From assembly GCF_030063135.1 (NCBI RefSeq), contig NZ_JASISO010000009.1, positions 1-64,000 of the forward strand: a DNA stretch of 64,000 nt, given 5' to 3'. Below, piece by piece: positions 1 to 9,377 of this stretch (its first letter is position 1; the number at the start of each line of letters is the position of its first letter). This DNA comes from Streptomyces sp. G-G2. GTDB lineage: Bacteria; Actinomycetota; Actinomycetes; Streptomycetales; Streptomycetaceae. The notes under the pieces were generated by a model. It saw only the letters and a program-made list of their open reading frames with translations, was not told where the DNA came from and did no database searches. Made by a program: the position numbers and the translations under genes.

Positions 1-105
1 TTGTCCGGCGCCCCTCAGCTGGTACTACGTTTCGCGTCCACCGGCCTGTTCCCGAAGTAACCCGTACGGAGTAACACCCGCCCCGAGGCCCGGCCCCGCG
101 GCCTC

Positions 106-206
106 CCGGCCGCCCCCGGGCCGCCCCCCGGCGCCGCCCCCCCCCGCCCCCCGGCCACCGCCCCCCCGCGGGGCGGCCCCCCGGGGCGCGACCCGGGGGC
201 GGCCGG
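106..206. terminator. Long GC-rich inverted repeat downstream of the protease gene
   Basis: A perfect 15-bp inverted repeat (106-120 CCGGCCGCCCCCGGG and 192-206 CCCGGGGGCGGCCGG) encloses about 70 bases of nearly pure G+C that can form further hairpins, including a nine-C run. It lies 26 bases beyond the stop of the minus-strand protease gene, so a strong intrinsic terminator or mRNA-stabilising structure is the likely role. There is no U-tract, which is usual for Streptomyces terminators. Positions 1-105 show no supported gene. Confidence 0.5.
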
Positions 207-231
207 TCCCGTGGGGGGATTCAGCCGGGCG

Positions 232-3200
232 TCAGCTCACCTGGAGGGTGACGTCGTCCACGACGAAGGAGGTCTGGAGGGACTGGTCCTCGACCCCCTG
301 GAACTGGAGGGTGACCGTCTGCCCCGCGAACGGCGAGACGTCGTAGGTCTTGAGCACGTAGCCCGCGGTGGCGTTCACGTTGGACAGGGTCTCCAGGACC
401 TGGCCGCCCACCGAGACGGTGAGGGTGTCGTAGACGACGTTCTCCGTCTCGGCGGTGTCGATGTGCAGGTAGAAGGCGAGCCGGCCGGTCGAGCAGCCCG
501 CCGGCAGGGTCAGGGACTGCGCCGCGCTGTCGGTGCGCGGGGTGCCCCAGCCGTTCATCCACGCCATGTACGCGCCGCTGTGCGGGGACTCGCCCGCCTG
601 GTTGGTGATGACGCCCGAGGTGGAGGTCCAGGGACTCGCGCCGCTCTCGAAGCCGCCGTTGGCGACCACCTGGCGCGGGGTGCAGGTCCCGCCGCCGCCC
701 CCGACGGTCAGGGTGTAGGTGGTGCTGTGGCTGACCGTGCCGCTACCGGTGACCGTCAGGGTGTAGGTGCCCTGCGCGGTGCCCGCGCCGACCTGGACGG
801 ACAGGGTCGAGGAGGAGCCGGACTGTACGGAGGCCGGGCTGACCGACGCGCTCACGCCGCTCGGCGCGCCGGAGACGGACAGGTTCACCGTCTGGGCGCC
901 CCCGCTGACGGTGGTGGTGTTCACCGTGGAGGTCACGCTGCCGCCCGGGTTGGCGCTGCCCGCCGCCGGGGAGGTGCTCAGCGAGAAGTCCTGTGCCGGG
1001 GTGCCGCCGCCGACGGCCTGCTTCCAGATCGCGTACGCGACACCGTCGGCGTTGCGGTCCAGGACCGTGGCACTGACGTTGTTCGTGGTGTCACAGGAGC
1101 TGTGGTAGCAGGAGTCGTAGGCGGCGTTCGCGGTGCCGCCCCACTTGGCGGCCTGGGCCGCGGTCTTGCGGGCACTGGCACCGGCCGCGTAGCCCGAGGT
1201 CGGGATCCCGCCCTGCTGGAAGGAGTAGTCGTCACTGCGGCCCTGGCCCTCGACGTTCTCCTCGGGGGCGAGGTTCAGCGAGGTCCAGTACGCCTTGAGC
1301 GGCGCGGCGGTGGTGGAGTTGAGGTTGTTGATGAAGTACCCGGCGTTCGGTGAGCCGACCATGTCGAAGTTGTAGTAGCCCTTGATGGCGCTCTTCTGGG
1401 TGCTGCTGAGCTGGTTGACGTAGAACGTCGAGCCGTTCAGGCCCTGCTCCTCGTCGGTCCACCAGCCGAAGCGGACGTGCTTGGTCAGGGTCGGGTTCTT
1501 CTGCGCGAGGACGAGCGCGTTCTCCAGCAGGGTCGCGGAGCCCGAGCCGTTGTCGTTGATGCCGGGGCCCGCCGAGACGCTGTCCAGGTGGGCGCCGAAC
1601 ATGACGGTCTGGTCGGCGGGGCCGCCCGGCCAGTCGGCGATCAGGTTGTTGGACGGGTAGGTGCAGGAGGTGCAGTTCTGCTCGGTGACGGTGTAACCGG
1701 CCGCCTGGAGCTTGCCCTTCACATAGGCCAGGGACTGGGTGTGACCGGCGCTGCCCGCACGGCGGTTGCCGCCGTTCTGGTTGGCGATCGTGTTCAGCTG
1801 CGCCAGGTGCGCCTGCACGTTGGCGGGGTCGATGTTCGGCGGGTCGCTGCCGGGCTGGGTGCCGCCGACGTTGAGCGCGAAGTCGACGGTGTGCGAGAGG
1901 CCCGGTCCCTGGCCCTTGACGGTGACGGTGGAGGCGCCCGGGGCCGCGCTGGAGGTGGCGGTGAGGGTCAGCACCGAGGACTGGCCGGACTGGACGGTGG
2001 CCGGGTTGAAGGAGGCGCTCACCCCGGCGGGCAGTCCGCTCGCGGTGAGGGTGACCTGCTGGGCGGAGCCGGTGGTGGTACTGGTGCCCACCGTGGTGGT
2101 CACCGAGCCGCCCTGCTGGACGGTGCCCGAGGCGGGGTTCAGGGCCATCGAGAAGTCGTCGTTCTGACCGCTCGGGGTGCAGGTGGTGTCACCGGACTGC
2201 GCGGGCACGCTGATCGCGTCCCAGGCGGCCTTGGTCCGGGTGAAGAGGGTGCATGTGGTGTCCAGCGACTTGGCCGAACTCAGGGTCGCCGTACGGTACT
2301 TCTTGTAGGACATGCTGCTGGTCTTGAGCAGCATGCCGCCGTAGAAGATCTTGCCCGCGTTCTGCACGCCGACACCCGTCAGGGTGCTCTGGTTGCAGGT
2401 GGAGCTGTTGGGCTTGCCGCCGCCCGGGCTGGTGCCCTCGGCCAGCAGGTAGAACCAGTGGTTCAGCGGCCCCGCGGCCGCGTGCACCTCGGTGCTGGGT
2501 ATGGAGGAGCTGTAGCAGGCCGGGTCGTTGTTCACGGCGGGCGGGTTGTACATGTTGCGGATCGGCCCGTTGCCCTGGAGATTGATCATCTCGCCGACGG
2601 TGTAGTCCGGGACGTCGTACGGGGCGGGCTCGTTGATGTACGCCTCGGTCAGCGCGCCGAAGATGTCACCGGTGCCCTCGCCGAGCCCGGCCTCCTGGCC
2701 GCTGGTGCCGCCCGGGGTGTTGGTGTCGATCGCGTGCCCGTACTCGTGGGCCACCACGTCCACACCGGCGATCCACTCGTTGGCGCTGTTGTGCCCGATG
2801 GTGACCGAGCTGCCGTCCCAGTACGCGTTCAGGTCGGAGAGGCCCACCTTGCCCGGGAAGCTGCGGCCGTTGCCGCTGACCCCGTTGCGGCCGAGCCACG
2901 CGCCCAGCATGTCCCACTGCTTCTGCGCGGCGAACATGAGGTCCGTACAGCCGGTCTCCTTGGACGTGGCGTTGCCCGTTCCCCAAGAGTCCGAGGACTT
3001 CGAGAACACACTGCCGGAGCTGTAGTCCGCGCAGCTCAGGCCGGTCCGGTTCGGGTCGCGCAGGGAGTACGAACCACCGGAGGCGGTGGTGTCGATGGTC
3101 AGCGGGTTGGGGCCGTTCCACTTGCTGGTGCCGCTGCCCGCCACCACCTCGTCGTAGCGGTCCACGAGCTTGCCGGTGCGCGCGTCCACGAACACGTGGA

Positions 3201-3747
3201 GCTTGCTCGGCGCGGTCGCGGTCCGGCCGGACAGGACGGTCTCCCAGGCCAGTACCGGCCGGTCGTCCTTGAGCCGGACCACGAGCCTGCTGTCGAGGAC
3301 CTTGTCGGTCTTCGACAGCTCGGCCCGGGACGTGGCCTCCGCCGACTTCGCCGTGACGGTGGGGGTGGTTGCCACGTCGATGACGGTGGAGGAGGCCGAC
3401 TGCAGGGCGCGGACCCGGCCCGCGCCGTCGGCGAGGACCACCGCGTCGCCGCCGACCACCGGCAGACCGCGGTAACTGCGCTCGTACGCCACCGAGTACA
3501 GGTCCTGGACCCAGGGGGTGACCATCCGCCGGTCGTACTGCTGCTGGGGGGAGTTGACCAGGGTGTCGAGGCCGCTCTTGACGGCCGCGTCGGCGGCCGC
3601 GACGGCCCGCGCGGCCGCGTTCGTCTGTGGGGGCAGGTTGGCCGCGGCCGGCTGTTGCGCGGCCGACGCGGTACCTGCCAGTGCGCCGGCGAGGCTCGCG
3701 GTCAGCGCCATCGCTGCCACGGTCGCCGTCCATCTGGTGGGCTGCAA
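232..3747 (-). CDS. Secreted double metalloprotease: M4 thermolysin-like plus M28 aminopeptidase-like
   Basis: Predicted 1171-residue secreted protein. The TTG start at 3747 is chosen because GGAG lies 7 bases upstream and it gives a clean signal peptide ([20 protein letters not shown]...). An in-frame ATG at 3810 is the alternative. Domains in order: FTP/PepSY-like propeptide (about 40-230); M4 zinc endopeptidase with HEYGH at 334-338, the third-ligand region [11 protein letters not shown], and a [13 protein letters not shown] transition-state histidine region; a bacterial Ig-like domain; an M28 zinc aminopeptidase with [26 protein letters not shown] and CYHSSCD motifs resembling the S. griseus aminopeptidase; a second Ig-like domain; and a C-terminal jelly-roll of about 150 residues. 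All recognisable metal ligands of both enzymes are present. Endo- and exo-protease in one chain is unusual. The divergent LysR gene at 3888 is a likely regulator, as for the snpA/snpR arrangement. Confidence 0.9.
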   Translation of the reverse strand: MQPTRWTATVAAMALTASLAGALAGTASAAQQPAAANLPPQTNAAARAVAAADAAVKSGLDTLVNSPQQQYDRRMVTPWVQDLYSVAYERSYRGLPVVGGDAVVLADGAGRVRALQSASSTVIDVATTPTVTAKSAEATSRAELSKTDKVLDSRLVVRLKDDRPVLAWETVLSGRTATAPSKLHVFVDARTGKLVDRYDEVVAGSGTSKWNGPNPLTIDTTASGGSYSLRDPNRTGLSCADYSSGSVFSKSSDSWGTGNATSKETGCTDLMFAAQKQWDMLGAWLGRNGVSGNGRSFPGKVGLSDLNAYWDGSSVTIGHNSANEWIAGVDVVAHEYGHAIDTNTPGGTSGQEAGLGEGTGDIFGALTEAYINEPAPYDVPDYTVGEMINLQGNGPIRNMYNPPAVNNDPACYSSSIPSTEVHAAAGPLNHWFYLLAEGTSPGGGKPNSSTCNQSTLTGVGVQNAGKIFYGGMLLKTSSMSYKKYRTATLSSAKSLDTTCTLFTRTKAAWDAISVPAQSGDTTCTPSGQNDDFSMALNPASGTVQQGGSVTTTVGTSTTTGSAQQVTLTASGLPAGVSASFNPATVQSGQSSVLTLTATSSAAPGASTVTVKGQGPGLSHTVDFALNVGGTQPGSDPPNIDPANVQAHLAQLNTIANQNGGNRRAGSAGHTQSLAYVKGKLQAAGYTVTEQNCTSCTYPSNNLIADWPGGPADQTVMFGAHLDSVSAGPGINDNGSGSATLLENALVLAQKNPTLTKHVRFGWWTDEEQGLNGSTFYVNQLSSTQKSAIKGYYNFDMVGSPNAGYFINNLNSTTAAPLKAYWTSLNLAPEENVEGQGRSDDYSFQQGGIPTSGYAAGASARKTAAQAAKWGGTANAAYDSCYHSSCDTTNNVSATVLDRNADGVAYAIWKQAVGGGTPAQDFSLSTSPAAGSANPGGSVTSTVNTTTVSGGAQTVNLSVSGAPSGVSASVSPASVQSGSSSTLSVQVGAGTAQGTYTLTVTGSGTVSHSTTYTLTVGGGGGTCTPRQVVANGGFESGASPWTSTSGVITNQAGESPHSGAYMAWMNGWGTPRTDSAAQSLTLPAGCSTGRLAFYLHIDTAETENVVYDTLTVSVGGQVLETLSNVNATAGYVLKTYDVSPFAGQTVTLQFQGVEDQSLQTSFVVDDVTLQVS

Positions 3748-3835
3748 GAGTCCACTCCGATCGTGTGGGGGGTCTGGCTGTACGCCGCCGCCGAGTATGG
3801 GCGTGGACATGGCGAGATTGGGACATCCCTGCGGG

Positions 3836-3853
3836 CATAAGACCCGCGTTATG
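3836..3853. promoter_or_regulatory. Dyad CATAA-N8-TTATG between protease and LysR gene
   Basis: CATAA (3836-3840) and TTATG (3849-3853) form an AT-containing dyad within otherwise GC-rich DNA, 35 bases upstream of the LysR ATG and about 90 bases upstream of the protease TTG. A LysR operator is a natural reading because these regulators usually bind a dyad in the divergent region. The spacing differs by one base from the classical T-N11-A form, so this is a candidate only. Confidence 0.35.
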
Positions 3854-3887
3854 GTGCGGGGGCGTTCACGCTGCGTAAGCTGCCGCA

Positions 3888-4847
3888 ATGCAGCTCGAGT
3901 TGAGACATCTGCACACCGTCTGCCTGATAGCGGAATCCGGGAGCCTGGGCGCCGCCGCCCGGCGCCTCGGGATCTCCCAGCCCGCCCTCTCCGCCCAGCT
4001 CCGCAGGATCGAACGGGTCACCGGAGGCGACCTCTTCGTCCGCGGCCGGCTCGGGGTCGAGCCCACCTCACTGGGCCAGTTCGTCCTGGCCAAGGCCCGC
4101 CGGGTGCTGCACGAGATGGACGCGCTGGGCGCCGAGGCCCGCGCCATCGCCGGGCACATTCCGCTGCGCCTCGGCTGCATCCTGCTCGTCCTGATCGACG
4201 GCCTGCTCGCCCGCACCGACCTGGCCCTCTCCGGCCGCGAGCTCACCGTGGACCTGGAGGACTCGGTGACCGCGCTGGTCCGCATGCTCGGCGCGGGACG
4301 GTACGACGTCATCGTCTACGGCGAGTGCAACGACCACGAGGTCCCGCTGCCCGCGGGCGTGCTGGCCCGCACCCTGGTCCCCAGGGAGCCCTTCTGCATC
4401 CGGATGGCCGCCGGGCACCCGCTCGCCGACCGGGCCGCCCTCGACCTCGCCGACCTCGCGGGCGAACAGTGGATGACCCTGGTCGAGGACGACGACGGCG
4501 GACCCGAGGCCCTGGTCGAAGCCTGCGCCAAGGCCGGATTCACCCCGTCCCTGCGCTACCGGATCACCGACCGGATCATGCAGTACGACCTGATCGCGGC
4601 GGGCCGCGCCATCTCGCTCAGCCAGCCCACCGCGCCCGCCGTCCCCGGCACCGTGATGCGCCCCCTCACCGGCGAGCCCGTCGTGGGCCGCATCCGGCTC
4701 GCCTGGAACCGCTCGGCGGTCTCCGCCCTCCAGGCCGAACTGCTCTACCGTGCCGCGGCGGCCGCCTATCTGGCCAACGTGGACAACAACCCCTTCCACC
4801 GGGCCTGGTGGGACGCCCACCCCGAGGTCCACCCCGCGCTCGCCTGA
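3888..4847 (+). CDS. LysR-family transcriptional regulator
   Basis: A 319-residue LysR-type regulator. The N-terminal winged helix begins [20 protein letters not shown] and carries the typical [20 protein letters not shown] helix-turn-helix at about 18-40. The remainder is a periplasmic-binding-like effector domain. Length is normal for the family. It is transcribed away from the secreted protease gene with about 140 bases between the starts, the usual layout for a LysR protein controlling its neighbour. No good Shine-Dalgarno precedes the ATG. The target is inferred from position only and the effector is unknown. Confidence 0.9.
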   Translation: MQLELRHLHTVCLIAESGSLGAAARRLGISQPALSAQLRRIERVTGGDLFVRGRLGVEPTSLGQFVLAKARRVLHEMDALGAEARAIAGHIPLRLGCILLVLIDGLLARTDLALSGRELTVDLEDSVTALVRMLGAGRYDVIVYGECNDHEVPLPAGVLARTLVPREPFCIRMAAGHPLADRAALDLADLAGEQWMTLVEDDDGGPEALVEACAKAGFTPSLRYRITDRIMQYDLIAAGRAISLSQPTAPAVPGTVMRPLTGEPVVGRIRLAWNRSAVSALQAELLYRAAAAAYLANVDNNPFHRAWWDAHPEVHPALA

Positions 4848-5057
4848 CAGGGGGCCCGCGCCCTGCGCCTGACACCGGGCGTCCGCCCTCTGCCCGCACC
4901 GGGCGCCCGCGCGCCATTCGGCGCGATCCGCTGTCACGAGAACCAGGTGCCTGGGAAGTGTGACTTTCTCGGATTCCGCCGTCTCCCTACCGTTGAGGGG
5001 TAAGCAAGCGGGAGTAAGCGCCGCGCGTCGAAACGGCGCGCCGCCGAGGGAGTTGTC

Positions 5058-5462
5058 TTGGCCACTCAGGATCCGATCGACCGACTCGACGAGCCGCCGG
5101 TCAGCGTATTCCGTGCATCGCGCGCCCAGCAGCGGATGGATTTCCTCCACGAAATGGAGGAGGGCCGGCCGACCTATCACATGCCGGTCTTCGACGCGCT
5201 GGAAGGCGCCGTGGACGCCGACGCCCTCCGCTCCTGCGCCCAGCGCCTGCTGGAGGAAGTGGCCCGGGAGATCCACGAGACGATCATCCGGCTGCTCGCG
5301 GCGGGCCTGAAGGACGAGGCCATCGCCCGTCGGCTGGGCATGTCGCTCCGCACGGCCCGGCGCCACATCGCCGACATCATGGAGGAGTTGGGCGCGGGCA
5401 GCCGGTTCCAGCCGGGCGCCGCGGCGGCGGCCCGCGGGCTGCTGGACCCCGGCCCGGAGGTG
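5058..5462 (+). pseudogene. Chimeric relic: NRPS condensation-domain start joined to LuxR HTH end
   Basis: A TTG at 5058 with GAGGGAG five bases upstream begins a reading frame whose first ~65 residues match the start of an NRPS condensation domain: FRASRAQQRMDFLHEME, GRPTYHMP and LEGAVDADALRS. There it stops resembling a condensation domain. The next ~65 residues (AREIHETIIRLL, DEAIARRLGMSLRTARRHIA, ELGAGSRFQPG) are the C-terminal helix-turn-helix of a LuxR-family regulator. The frame stays open far downstream, but codon bias shows that coding moves to another frame near 5460. The simplest explanation is an internal deletion that fused the two ends of a lost cluster. A functional small regulator cannot be excluded. 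The 210 bases before it show no gene. Confidence 0.6.
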
Positions 5463-5463
5463 A

Positions 5464-5964
5464 CTGTTCCGCCCGCCGGGCGAGTGGGAGGCGGCCGAAC
5501 GGGCGACGGCCTGTCCGGAGGGACCGCACCTGCGCGAACTCGCGGTGTTCCTCTTCCTCCACCTGGGCCGTGCCCCGGGCATCCTGTGGCTCCAACACGA
5601 ACACCCGGCTCTGACGGGCTCGTTGGCCGGTTTCCTGGCCGCGTGCCGCGGGCTCGGCCCGTGGGCCGCCCGGCTTGCGGCGCTGGCCGGACTCCCGGCC
5701 CGGTCCGCCGCGGCCGACGCCACCACGGAGCAGCGGGCGGGAGAGGCCGAGCACCTGCTGGTCCATCAGCTGGAGGGGGCCGCCACCTGGTCCCTGGCCG
5801 GGGCGGGCGAGTGCGGCGCGCGCACCTCCCTGCGCTACCGGCTGCGTACCGGAGAGGTGTTGTACGTTCCGGCGGGCTGGTCCCGGCGGGTCGAGTTCAC
5901 CGGCCGCGCGTGTTACGTCGTCACGCGCCTCGGCCCCGTACCGGGTGGCCCGGTCGGGGCGTGA
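5464..5964 (+). pseudogene. C-terminal relic of a JmjC/cupin-like oxygenase
   Basis: From 5464, directly after an in-frame TGA (5461-5463), a strongly coding frame runs to a stop at 5962-5964 with no ATG and only a weak GTG at 5545. It reads LFRPPGEWEAAERAT... and contains AEHLLVHQLEGAATWSL and LRTGEVLYVPAGWSRRVEF. These match the second half of JmjC-type cupin hydroxylases, which typically show HQL-G-K-W-L followed by GDVLYLP-GWWH. The normal terminal metal-binding histidine position carries arginine and the N-terminal half is missing. It lies directly behind the NRPS/LuxR chimera, so it probably belongs to the same lost cluster. Confidence 0.5.
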
Positions 5965-5995
5965 GGACGTCCGGCGGGCGCCGCGGAGGGCAGGC

Positions 5996-6214
5996 TCAGC
6001 CGCCCCAGGAGGTGTCGGTGGGGCTGTGCGGTCGCGAGTCGATGGCGGTGTTGGCGCCGGGCGTGACCGCGATCGTGGTGGGGGTCCGGGTCGCGGCCGT
6101 CGAGCCGGTCTCGCCGGAGGCGGAGACCGCGGTGGCGTCGTGCGCGGTGGCGGCGGACGGGACGAGGAGTGCGGCGGCCGTGACGGACAGGGCCAGGACG
6201 AAACACTTGAGCAT
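5996..6214 (-). CDS. Small secreted protein of unknown function
   Basis: A 72-residue product with a convincing signal peptide (MLKCFVLALSVTAAALLVPSAATA) and a short mature part of about 48 residues rich in Thr, Ala and Ser, ending in SWGG. The ATG at 6214 has a GGGG stretch upstream. No cysteine occurs in the mature part, so it is not a disulfide-rich toxin or chaplin. No family is recognised. It lies alone between the cluster relic and the TetR gene, with about 200 non-coding bases upstream. Confidence 0.55.
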   Translation of the reverse strand: MLKCFVLALSVTAAALLVPSAATAHDATAVSASGETGSTAATRTPTTIAVTPGANTAIDSRPHSPTDTSWGG

Positions 6215-6410
6215 GAGCTACCCCGGATCGGTGGTCTGCGCCGACGGGGCCGCCTCGTGAGCGGCCGCCGTCGCTCAGTGGTTGATGCACCCAACTCTGC
6301 CCCGATCAAGGTCTGATGATGAGGTCTCACCCCGCTCAGGAAGCTGTCTGGCGCGAAGGTGGACGGGGGCATTCGACTCGATTACGGGCCGAACCGGTAC
6401 GGCGTACCCG

Positions 6411-7007
6411 TCAGCGTTCGCGGATCAGACCGGCGACGTGGTCGGTGATCATGTCGAGGATGTCAGCGGCGGTGTCCGTTTGGCCCAGAACGAGGAAGTT
6501 CAGCGTGACCCCGTCCGTCATCGCGGCCAGGTAGCGGGCCAGCACGTCGACGGGGACGAGGAGTTCGAAGTCCATGCTGCGGCCGAGCTGCTCCAGCAGT
6601 TCGGCGTAGGTCGCGGAGTACAGCTCGTACTGGCGCCGGGCGAGGTGCTCGAACCCCGGCTCGCGCAGCGCGTACTGGGTGAGTTCGTAGGTCAGCATGT
6701 GTTCGCCGGGACGGGCCGCCACATGGTCCCAGTACGCCTGGAAACCCGCCCGGACGGTCTCGTGGACGGTGGCCCGCGGCTGGATGCCCTCCTTCACCAC
6801 CGTGACGTAGTGACCGGTGATCGTGGTGAGGACGGACTCCAGCAGGAGCTGCTTGGAATCGAAGCAGTAGTGGAAGACGCTCAGTGACACCCCCGCCTCG
6901 GCGGCGATGGACCGGGTGGTCGTCCGCGCGACCCCGTCGCGGGTCATCGCGCGGATCGCCGCCTCGGTCAGCTGCCGACGGCGCTCGGCCAGCGGCATCC
7001 GTGCCAT
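6411..7007 (-). CDS. TetR/AcrR-family transcriptional regulator
   Basis: A 198-residue TetR-type regulator. The start MARMPLAERRRQLTEAAI at 7007 is preceded by GAAGGAG. The helix-turn-helix is at about 25-48 (TTRSIAAEAGVSLSVFHYCF, with DSKQLLLES following). The C-terminal two-thirds is an all-helical ligand domain. It lies 76 bases downstream of the M19-like/discoidin gene on the same strand and may be co-transcribed with it. The ligand and targets cannot be told from sequence. Confidence 0.9.
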   Translation of the reverse strand: MARMPLAERRRQLTEAAIRAMTRDGVARTTTRSIAAEAGVSLSVFHYCFDSKQLLLESVLTTITGHYVTVVKEGIQPRATVHETVRAGFQAYWDHVAARPGEHMLTYELTQYALREPGFEHLARRQYELYSATYAELLEQLGRSMDFELLVPVDVLARYLAAMTDGVTLNFLVLGQTDTAADILDMITDHVAGLIRER

Positions 7008-7083
7008 GCGGGTCTCCTTCACTGGGGGTGCGCCGTGCTGCCCGGGGGGAGGGGGAGGCGCCCCCTCCCCCCGGACACGCGCG

Positions 7084-9150
7084 TCAGCTGCTGTATACGC
7101 CGACTTCGTGCAGGGAGTAACCCCATTGGGTGCCGCGTCCCAGCCCGTGGACGCGGACGTAGCGCGCGGAGACCCCGCTGAACCGGGCCGTGTCCAGGCC
7201 GCCGTCACCGGTGGCCGTGGACCAGGCGGTCTGCCAGTTCGCTCCGTCCGTGGAGACCTCGATGCGGTAGGCCTTCCCGTAGGCCCGCTCCCAGTCCAGG
7301 GTCACCCTGGACACCAGGCTCGCGGAGCCGAGGTCGACCTGGAGCCACTGGTCGTCGCTCCAGTCGCTGGCCCAGCGGGTGCCGGTGTTGCCGTCCACGG
7401 CCTGCCCGGGAGCGTAGCTCGTGAAGGGGTTCCATTCGGCCGAGCTGGCCGAGGCGGCGGCCCCGGAGGCGAGGTTCACCCCGGCCCGGTGCTGCTCGGA
7501 CGCTCCCCACGTACGGAGGTAGGACTCGGCGCCCTGGAAGAGGTCGTCCACCACACCCTGGCCGCCGACGTGCCGGATGTCCTCGATCCAGTCGGGCACC
7601 ATGCCGTAGTGCGCGCCGCCGTCGGTGTTGAAGTCCCAGGTGCGCTGGCCGCTGGTCAGCTTGTCGATGACCGAACCGCCGTCGGTGCTGCGGTAGGGGT
7701 ACGTCACCGGGTCCGGGGCCCCGGCGCCGCGCGGGGCGGGCCAGCCGCCGACCCCGTTCATGTCGGTGCCGTAGCCGAGACCCACGTGGTACTTCTCGCG
7801 CAGCGCGTCCTTGCTTTTGGCCTCGGCGCTGAACCCTTCGGACCCGCTCATGTACTGGGCGGCGAAACCGCCGAGCTTGTAGAGGCGCTCGGTCCAGGCG
7901 CTGTCCATCCAGCTGTGCGAGGAGAGGACGCCGGGGTACGAGGCGGACTCCAGGATGTCGAAGGAGCGGCCCGCCGCCTTGACGCTCATGTGGTCGACCT
8001 CGAGCATCATCTTGCGTTTCATCATGCCGCGCACGGCGTACTCACCGAGGTCCGTCAGCCCCCGGCTGTTGCACTGGGCGTCGGCGGCGTACGAGGGCAC
8101 CGCGACGCCCGGCGGGAGCTCCTTCTGCGCGTTGGCCGCGGGCGCCAGCCCGATGGGGTTGTCGTGCTGCGGACCGGTGCACTTCTCCGTCTGCCAGAAG
8201 GTCCCGGTCGACAGGAACTGCCCCACGTTGATGGCCGTGCCCAGGGCGCCCTCGTCGAACCGGACCCCGCACAGGGCGTTGTCGAACTTGTGGCACAGGA
8301 ACATGCTGCGCACGCCCAGCGCGTGCAGCTCGTCGAGGCCCTTGTCGATGTCCGCCTTGCTGCACTGCGAGATGTCCAGCACCTGCTTGCAGCCGAAGGG
8401 CTCGGAGGTCTCGACCCCCAGCACCACGGCCAGCTTGCCCTGCTGGACCACGTCGCGGGCCTGCGCGGAGTCGGTGACGATGCGGAACCAGCCCTTGCCC
8501 GGGCCGCCGTACATCTTGTCGATGTAGGCCTGCATGTCGTACGTCTTCTGCGCCTCCAGCCGGATGGCGGTCATCTCGTCGCAGCTGCGGTCCTTGAAGA
8601 AGTAGACCGAGCAGATCACGCCGTTGGTGACGAGGTCGTTGACGAGCACCCGCTGGCCGCCGCGCCAGGCCCGCTCCACCCAGGCGTAGTAGTTCTGCTG
8701 ATGGGTCAGCGAGTCGTGGGCGGGCCAGTCCTTGAAGGTGGGCCAGCCGACCGGGTCGTGCTTGCCGTCACCGCCCTTGGTGATGAAGTCGAAGATCGCG
8801 AGCGAACCGTCGGGGTAGTGCTCCGGACAGTCCTTGAGCGCGTCGGCGACCCCGAGGTCGGAGAACGCCTTGCCGCAGATCAGACGGCCACCGAAGCCCT
8901 CGTTGGCCATGATGTGGTCGTGGGCGTCGACGAAGCCCCGTACGTTCCCCTGCGCGTCCGTGCCCTTGAAGGGCTCGCCGGTGACGTTGATCCCGGAGTC
9001 GGGTACGGGCCGGGCGGTCGGGTTCCACCAGCCGGGGTCGGCGGCGGCGGCGCTGGACGCCGGGCTGAGCGCCGTGGCCAGCAGGGCGAAGAGCAACGAC
9101 AGAACCATGACCGGCTTTCGCCGGATGTGCGGATGTCGGGTCAAGGTCAT
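7084..9150 (-). CDS. Secreted M19-like hydrolase with C-terminal discoidin (F5/8 C) domain
   Basis: A 688-residue exported protein. GTG (9153) and ATG (9150) are adjacent; ATG is preferred because GAGGA lies 8 bases upstream. The signal peptide contains RRK followed by VMVLSLLFALLATALS. The body is a TIM-barrel amidohydrolase-like domain with GFVDAHDHIMANEG near residue 80, VLGVETSEPFG in the middle, and EVDHMSVKAAGRSFD plus VLSSHSWMDS, an arrangement resembling M19 renal dipeptidases. The last ~145 residues form an F5/8-type discoidin domain (SSAEWNPFTSYAPGQAVDGN, LDWERAYGKAYRIEVS), usually a carbohydrate or surface-binding module. The substrate is unknown. Members are usually annotated only as coagulation factor 5/8 type domain proteins. 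Confidence 0.8.
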   Translation of the reverse strand: MTLTRHPHIRRKPVMVLSLLFALLATALSPASSAAAADPGWWNPTARPVPDSGINVTGEPFKGTDAQGNVRGFVDAHDHIMANEGFGGRLICGKAFSDLGVADALKDCPEHYPDGSLAIFDFITKGGDGKHDPVGWPTFKDWPAHDSLTHQQNYYAWVERAWRGGQRVLVNDLVTNGVICSVYFFKDRSCDEMTAIRLEAQKTYDMQAYIDKMYGGPGKGWFRIVTDSAQARDVVQQGKLAVVLGVETSEPFGCKQVLDISQCSKADIDKGLDELHALGVRSMFLCHKFDNALCGVRFDEGALGTAINVGQFLSTGTFWQTEKCTGPQHDNPIGLAPAANAQKELPPGVAVPSYAADAQCNSRGLTDLGEYAVRGMMKRKMMLEVDHMSVKAAGRSFDILESASYPGVLSSHSWMDSAWTERLYKLGGFAAQYMSGSEGFSAEAKSKDALREKYHVGLGYGTDMNGVGGWPAPRGAGAPDPVTYPYRSTDGGSVIDKLTSGQRTWDFNTDGGAHYGMVPDWIEDIRHVGGQGVVDDLFQGAESYLRTWGASEQHRAGVNLASGAAASASSAEWNPFTSYAPGQAVDGNTGTRWASDWSDDQWLQVDLGSASLVSRVTLDWERAYGKAYRIEVSTDGANWQTAWSTATGDGGLDTARFSGVSARYVRVHGLGRGTQWGYSLHEVGVYSS

Positions 9151-9377
9151 CACTCACGTCCTCGGTCGGCGGATGGCGCGGTGGGCAGGAGTTGTCATGT
9201 CCCGCGTAAACAACGCGTCGAGAATCCCGACTGCCGCGAGCAGAGTCAATAGTCCGGGTCACTTGACCTGATGCACCGTCGGATCCGGAGCCTTCACCGG
9301 TACGGGGGACCGGTGGCACAACCCAAGGGGCCGCGGGCCGTGTCGGCCCGCTGCTTTTCACGCACCGTCAGACCGTG

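Noticed and set aside
1..60. Open plus-strand frame ending ...STGLFPK with TAA at 58-60
   Set aside because: It could be the end of a gene entering from the left, but 19 codons are too few to recognise, so it is not listed.
211..1353. Long plus-strand open frame opposite the double metalloprotease
   Set aside because: It is a GC-bias shadow: codon bias and domain matches favour the minus strand.
5464..6260. Extension of the NRPS/LuxR chimera frame to 6260
   Set aside because: Third-position GC falls sharply after 5460 in this frame and rises in the JmjC-like frame, so the extension is not coding.
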